From: Ardenticatenales bacterium
Lineage (GTDB): Bacteria; Chloroflexota; Anaerolineae; Promineifilales; Promineifilaceae
Length of the DNA stretch: 64,000 nucleotides
Reading direction: 5' to 3'
Assembly: GCA_020634575.1 (NCBI GenBank)
Contig: JACKBM010000005.1
Location: 62,001 to 126,000, forward strand
Within the stretch, counting starts at the first letter, position 1, and every line of letters begins with the position of its first letter. This document shows positions 60,360 to 64,000 of the stretch, in pieces. Both the position numbers and the translations under genes were made by a program. Below the pieces are notes generated by a model that had not been told where the DNA came from, made no database searches, and saw only the letters and a list, made by a program, of their open reading frames with translations.

Positions 60360-61796
60360 TTACTCCGACGATTGGGGAACCTCCCATTCGTTGCCCAATA
60401 TGATCAGCACGTCATAATCCCCTTCAGGATCCGTGCCGTTGCTGATATTAAGCGGGGGTATGGACATTAATTGGGAGAGGTAAAGCGTGGTGTAGGGATG
60501 ATCACCATAATCGATGATGCGCGTCGCCCGCACGGCGGACGACTCTGCATTGCCGATCCCTACGATGTTGAAATCCAAATCTGACAGATAGGTCTCCGTA
60601 GCGCCCGCCAGGCCAAAGGTCGGCGTGCCGTTATAGACAGCGATCCGAGCTCCCTCACTTAACATTAGCTCGGACAAGTTGTCTATAACCTGGTCTGGGA
60701 TCGCGGGTGGCCGAAATAACTCGTTACGGAGCTCCCTGATGCTGTCGCGCAAAGGTACCAATACCTGTTGTCCCTCTGGCGTTGTTTCCAGATAGACATA
60801 GTTGTAGTCGACAACGGCCGTACGGATATTCTCAGCTGGAATATCCTGGGCCAGGAGCGCGAGTTGAATCGCCTCGTCCGGGGACATGTTTGTTCGCACA
60901 TTTCTCTGGAACGATTGCCAAAGCTGCGGAGCCTGGGTGATAAGTTGGGGCAATTGCCCCGCATCCAGGATCCGATCACGAATGGCCAGGCCAACCTGTT
61001 GTTGCCGGTTGGCCCGGTCGACATCGCCGCCGGCCGTCGCTCTTGTGCGAGCATATTTTAAGGCAGTTTCGCCGTCCAGGACGTATGATCCCACTTCTAT
61101 GGAAAACGGATCATAACCAAAACATCTGTCAGGGTATTTTGGATCGTCGATACTCTCCGTAACTTCAATCTCGATACCCCCGATGAGGTCGATGAATTCA
61201 GTGAAGGCGTCAAAGTTGATGGCGCCATAATATTGGATGTCGATACCGAGGAATGCTTCCACGGTATCGATAGCCAGGGCGGGGCCGCCGCCCGGATATT
61301 CATTTACTTCGCCCAAATAATGGGCCTGATTGATGCGGTCGACATGGAAACCGGGGATGTCTACCCAAAGATCACGCGGCAGCGAAAGAGCGGCGGCGGT
61401 CTGGCCCACCGGGTCGATCGTGACCACGATCATGCTGTCTGTCCGCGTGGGCCCTTCAATGTCACAGCGTTCGTCAATCCCCAGCAGCAGGATATTGACC
61501 CGCTCGGTTCCTTCCCACGGTTGCAGACCTTTGCCAGTAAAGAGGGGGGCGCTTGGTTGTGCGGTTGCGATAACGGGTGGGGCCGCTGGATCATCAGTGG
61601 TGATGAGCTGTGTTTGTTCGGCGGTGACGTTGAAGGAGGGTTCGGTGACTTCCCACTGGGCAGCCAGACTGGATACGGTCTGATAGAGCCACCGGCCGGA
61701 CCAGGCCAAAAAGGCGAGCGTTAGGCCAAAGGCCAACAGCTTTACAGCCGTACGTACCCAGGCGGGCTGAGCAAATGATTCTGTGTGGCTCGTCAT
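60360..61796 (-). CDS. LytR-CpsA-Psr (LCP) family protein
   Basis: A 478-residue protein with one N-terminal TM helix (about 12-33). The LCP domain covers about residues 85-290: RTDSMIVVTIDP contains the conserved Arg/Asp, SLPRDLWVDIPG and FIDLIGGIEIEV follow, and ALKYARTR carries the Arg residues. A LytR_C-type domain (RIAVYNGTPTFGLAGATETYL) forms the last part. LCP enzymes transfer polymers from lipid carriers to the cell wall. TATAAT lies about 80 nt upstream on the minus strand (near 61877-61882). Chloroflexota cell walls are poorly known, so the polymer is unclear. Confidence 0.9.
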   Translation of the reverse strand: MTSHTESFAQPAWVRTAVKLLAFGLTLAFLAWSGRWLYQTVSSLAAQWEVTEPSFNVTAEQTQLITTDDPAAPPVIATAQPSAPLFTGKGLQPWEGTERVNILLLGIDERCDIEGPTRTDSMIVVTIDPVGQTAAALSLPRDLWVDIPGFHVDRINQAHYLGEVNEYPGGGPALAIDTVEAFLGIDIQYYGAINFDAFTEFIDLIGGIEIEVTESIDDPKYPDRCFGYDPFSIEVGSYVLDGETALKYARTRATAGGDVDRANRQQQVGLAIRDRILDAGQLPQLITQAPQLWQSFQRNVRTNMSPDEAIQLALLAQDIPAENIRTAVVDYNYVYLETTPEGQQVLVPLRDSIRELRNELFRPPAIPDQVIDNLSELMLSEGARIAVYNGTPTFGLAGATETYLSDLDFNIVGIGNAESSAVRATRIIDYGDHPYTTLYLSQLMSIPPLNISNGTDPEGDYDVLIILGNEWEVPQSSE

Positions 61797-61926
61797 AAAT
61801 GATCTGGGTCTGCCGGTTAGCTCTAACGCGCATTGTCGCTAACCTGAGCAGCGCTCACAAAACGGTGAACCAGGGCATTATAACATGCAGGGGAGGGTGG
61901 GCAAGGTGACCAGCCTTAAAATCCTG

Positions 61927-63045
61927 CTACCAGTAATCAAAAAAAGCGATCATACGCGCCATAAAAAGGGCGTCGCCATCGCCGCGAAAAGTATGCGGCT
62001 GTAGATTGTAGAAGAAGCATTCGACGGGGTGCCCCAGGTTCTGTAGCTGGTTGCAGGTTTGCTCAGACCAGCGTGGCGGAACCACCGTATCCTCGTAGCT
62101 ATGGTGGATGCTGACCGCCGCCTGGATGCGATCCAGATGATCGGCCGGGGAGATCGCCGCCAGCATTTCCGGGCTGGCCAGCAGTTCAAAATCGCCAAGA
62201 GCGCCGTCCGTCCATTGCTGGATTTGCTCATAATTCTGCTGCTCATCCCCGCTCATCGAGCCATAAAGGACCGCAGCTCGAAAGGGTTCGGGCCAAACGG
62301 TGATCGCGCGCAGGGCAGCCCCGCCCCCCAGGCTATGACCCATGATGTGGATCTGGTTTGCGTCCGCCCGGCGCAGGCTGCTTGTCGAGATCTGGCTCTG
62401 TTCCAGGATGATGGCCGTCAGGTTGAGAATGTCATTCGCATAGCCGACACGGAAGGTGATGTCGCCCTCATCCGAGGGGGGGAAGTTGCGCAGGTTCGGG
62501 TGGATGACCAGGTAGCCCGCTTCCACTAGCGCATCCGTATAACGCGTGGTATACGCTTCGACTTTGTAATCGGATGGCGTGATATAGCCGTGGACAACAA
62601 TCGCGACCGGGAATTTGTAGCCTTCATTGGGCACGCTCAGGAAGCCATAAATTTGCAGGCCGTCGCTGGGGTAGCGGATGAGATACCGTTTCCACGTTTC
62701 CGTCTCATGCAACAGATCAACGACTTCCAGTTCGCCGCCGCCGTACTGCCGCGCGGCCAGGGCGTCGATGGTGTAATCCAGATAGGGATTGGGCGTGGCG
62801 CTGGGCGTCAACGTTGCCGTCGGGCTGGCTGTTGCGGTCGCGGTTTGCGTGCTTGTCAGGGTGGGCGTGGGCGAGGCGGTGGCCGAGGCCGTAGCTGTTG
62901 CCGTCTGGCCCGGGGTGGTGGTTGCGGTGACCGTGGGTAGCTGCGCCAGGGGAGCGACCGTAGGGATAGGGCTGGGCGGCGGCTGGTTCGCGCAGGCGAC
63001 GGCCAGGCTCAGCAGGCAAAGCAGCGTCAGCAGGCGGAAACGCAT
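61927..63045 (-). CDS. Alpha/beta-hydrolase lipoprotein
   Basis: A 372-residue protein. Signal peptide ending in LAVAC (Cys18), then a Thr/Ala/Pro-rich linker of about 75 residues (TATASATASPTPTLTSTQ), then an alpha/beta-hydrolase. The nucleophile is Ser in GHSLGGG; Asp in SYEDTVVPP and His in LQPHTF complete the triad, and VVHGY gives the oxyanion region. The fold resembles prolyl oligopeptidase-type esterases/peptidases. It should be on the outer face of the membrane. The linker type is typical for this genome. Confidence 0.85.
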   Translation of the reverse strand: MRFRLLTLLCLLSLAVACANQPPPSPIPTVAPLAQLPTVTATTTPGQTATATASATASPTPTLTSTQTATATASPTATLTPSATPNPYLDYTIDALAARQYGGGELEVVDLLHETETWKRYLIRYPSDGLQIYGFLSVPNEGYKFPVAIVVHGYITPSDYKVEAYTTRYTDALVEAGYLVIHPNLRNFPPSDEGDITFRVGYANDILNLTAIILEQSQISTSSLRRADANQIHIMGHSLGGGAALRAITVWPEPFRAAVLYGSMSGDEQQNYEQIQQWTDGALGDFELLASPEMLAAISPADHLDRIQAAVSIHHSYEDTVVPPRWSEQTCNQLQNLGHPVECFFYNLQPHTFRGDGDALFMARMIAFFDYW

Positions 63046-63051
63046 AGGCTT

Positions 63052-63762
63052 TTATTGGCGCGGGGCAGTGCGGGTGGTCTGGCGCAGCTTCAGGACGCTG
63101 TCCGGTGGGTAATAGCCCTTGCGCACGCTGAGGTTGGCATACACCATGCTGCGCGGACCGATGATCGTGCCCGGATTAAGGACGGAGTTACAGCCCGTCT
63201 GGGCGCCATCCCCCAGGATCGCGCCCATCTTGGCGACGCCCATGTCGTATTCCTGTTCCTGGATGTGCAGTTTGATGGTGGGGCGCTTGCCGCTGCTGTC
63301 CGGCTGATTGGTCAGCGCCAGGTTGCTGAGTTTCGTGCCGGCGCCGAGGTTGGTGCGCTGGCCCAGGATGCTGTCGCCGACGTAGTTGAAATGAGGGGCG
63401 TGGGCGTTCGGCAGGAAGAGGCTGTTCTTGGCCTCGGTGGCGTGGCCGACGATGGCGCCCGGCATGAGGATGACGTTTTCGCGCACAAAGCCGCCATGCT
63501 TGACCGTCGCTCCACCCGCGATATAGGCGGGCCCCTGAATAAAGGCGCCTGGCTCGACAATGGCGCCGGGGCCGATATAGATCGGCCGGTCGCTCAAATA
63601 CGCACCGGCCATTACCTCACCTTCAATCTGCTGCTTGCCGCCTGTCAGCTCCGCGACAAAATCCGCCAGCCGCGGCAACAGTTCCCAGACATAGTCCAGA
63701 TCGGCAAAAAAGGCCGCCACGGCCGGGTCGCTTAAATCAAAAAAGTCAGCTGGTTTTAACAT
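63052..63762 (-). CDS. GlmU-like left-handed beta-helix protein
   Basis: A 236-residue protein. After about 50 residues of unrelated N-terminus, hexapeptide repeats form a left-handed beta-helix (IGPGAIVEPGAFIQGPAYI, LGDGAQTGCNSVLNPGTIIG). NYVGDSILGQRTNLGAGTKLSNL is like the acetyltransferase half of GlmU. No nucleotidyltransferase domain is present, so it resembles stand-alone sugar-phosphate acyltransferase or GDP-mannose-type proteins. The acceptor is unknown. It lies 6 nt from the lipoprotein gene (63045) on the same strand. Confidence 0.8.
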   Translation of the reverse strand: MLKPADFFDLSDPAVAAFFADLDYVWELLPRLADFVAELTGGKQQIEGEVMAGAYLSDRPIYIGPGAIVEPGAFIQGPAYIAGGATVKHGGFVRENVILMPGAIVGHATEAKNSLFLPNAHAPHFNYVGDSILGQRTNLGAGTKLSNLALTNQPDSSGKRPTIKLHIQEQEYDMGVAKMGAILGDGAQTGCNSVLNPGTIIGPRSMVYANLSVRKGYYPPDSVLKLRQTTRTAPRQ

Positions 63763-63806
63763 GTCTCATGGCCCCTGAATGATGCGTCTCCCATTGTAAC
63801 ATCGCG

Positions 63807-63831
63807 GTGAGGGGTCCACCACCCGACGGGT
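63807..63831. repeat. Single ACCCGACGGGT unit with edge motif (element G)
   Basis: One core at 63821-63831 preceded by the edge GTGAGGGGT (63807-63815). It lies between the 3' end of the partial gene and the 5' end of the beta-helix gene. Confidence 0.75.
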
Positions 63832-63846
63832 CCGCTGGGCAGGCGG

Positions 63847-64000
63847 CTATTGCTGTTGGTTGATGAGGTACCTGTCCGGAAAGGGCGCCGTCAGGACAGA
63901 AAGGGGCATAAAGACGTAGCCGGCGGCGTGCATTTCGCGGATGAAGCGGTCTACAGCTGCCGGCGTCTGCTCGTTGAAGGTATGGGAGATGAGGATGGCG
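63847..64000 (-). CDS. Partial gene, C-terminus only (possible polysaccharide deacetylase)
   Basis: Only the last 50 codons are in the window, ending at TAG (63847-63849). The sequence includes ILISHTFNEQTPAAVDRFIREM and AAGYVFMPLS. The pattern ISH...PAAVDRFIREMHAAGY resembles the C-terminal part of polysaccharide deacetylases, where a similar strand-helix precedes the final strand. The match is short, so the call is weak. The start lies outside the window. Confidence 0.4.
   Translation of the reverse strand, partial: AILISHTFNEQTPAAVDRFIREMHAAGYVFMPLSVLTAPFPDRYLINQQQ

Noticed and set aside
1..64000. tRNA or rRNA genes
   Set aside because: No GGTTCRANYCC-type T-arm with matching acceptor stem and no rRNA-like conserved segment was seen in the gaps that I read.

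Overview
The window reads as chromosomal DNA of a Chloroflexota bacterium, most likely an Anaerolineae/Ardenticatenia-type lineage. This is inferred from G+C-rich coding sequence, many lipoproteins with Thr/Pro-rich linkers behind the lipobox, a fused EcfA-EcfA ATPase, and a Herpetosiphon/mycobacterial-type diterpene synthase. No rRNA, tRNA, phage, transposase or CRISPR array was found. The gene content is mostly metabolic and regulatory, and the unusual material lies in the intergenic DNA and in one signalling region.

Layout. 1-7 kb: DUF3179 lipoprotein (partial), then rhomboid, thioesterase and GH31 glycosidase in one run, a heptanucleotide repeat, pyrimidine-nucleoside phosphorylase and polyphosphate glucokinase. 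7-14.5 kb: an AlbA_2/HATPase regulator, then a degenerate histidine kinase, a double-VWA membrane protein and an OmpR-type regulator. 14.4-25 kb: an MFS transporter; a minus-strand five-gene operon that begins with an Rv3378c-type terpene synthase and continues with sensor kinase, Rcp1-type regulator, REC-kinase and receiver; then on the plus strand two histidine kinases flanking a secreted subtilisin with a GGYGWA repeat tail. 25-31 kb: SAM hydrolase and an ECF transporter (fused ATPases, large S protein, EcfT), then an isochorismatase-like hydrolase. 31-36 kb: AhpD-like, VOC and SDR enzymes, a broken gene, GNAT, and a membrane protein with a DUF1566/FGE-like tail. 35.5-42 kb: nucleoside hydrolase, an unknown protein, sulfatase, ribokinase, TRZ/ATZ amidohydrolase, rsmI. 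42.5-49.8 kb: lipoproteins, a tandem paralog pair, PepSY/kinase/regulator trio, foldase. 50-64 kb: MFS, CoA-binding protein, Sat-CysC, AI-2E exporter, a stand-alone RarA C-terminal domain with a nucleoside hydrolase, DEAD-box helicase, PPC-repeat lipoprotein, LCP protein, a hydrolase lipoprotein, a left-handed beta-helix protein and a partial gene.

How the genes fit together. Two themes recur. One is nucleoside and ribose salvage: nucleoside phosphorylase, two nucleoside hydrolases, ribokinase, SAM hydrolase and a deaminase-like amidohydrolase. The other is dense two-component signalling, with several kinases and regulators in closely spaced operons. Four sequence systems run through the window: (a) arrays of a near-palindrome, ACCCGWCGGGT, mostly on a 16-bp period, at seven intergenic sites; (b) at least 30 copies of the palindrome ACCGGCCGGT, almost all inside genes; (c) -10 hexamers 6-7 nt from start codons, implying leaderless mRNAs; (d) candidate operator clusters upstream of signalling genes. 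The most notable biological lead is the terpene synthase translationally coupled to a sensory operon.
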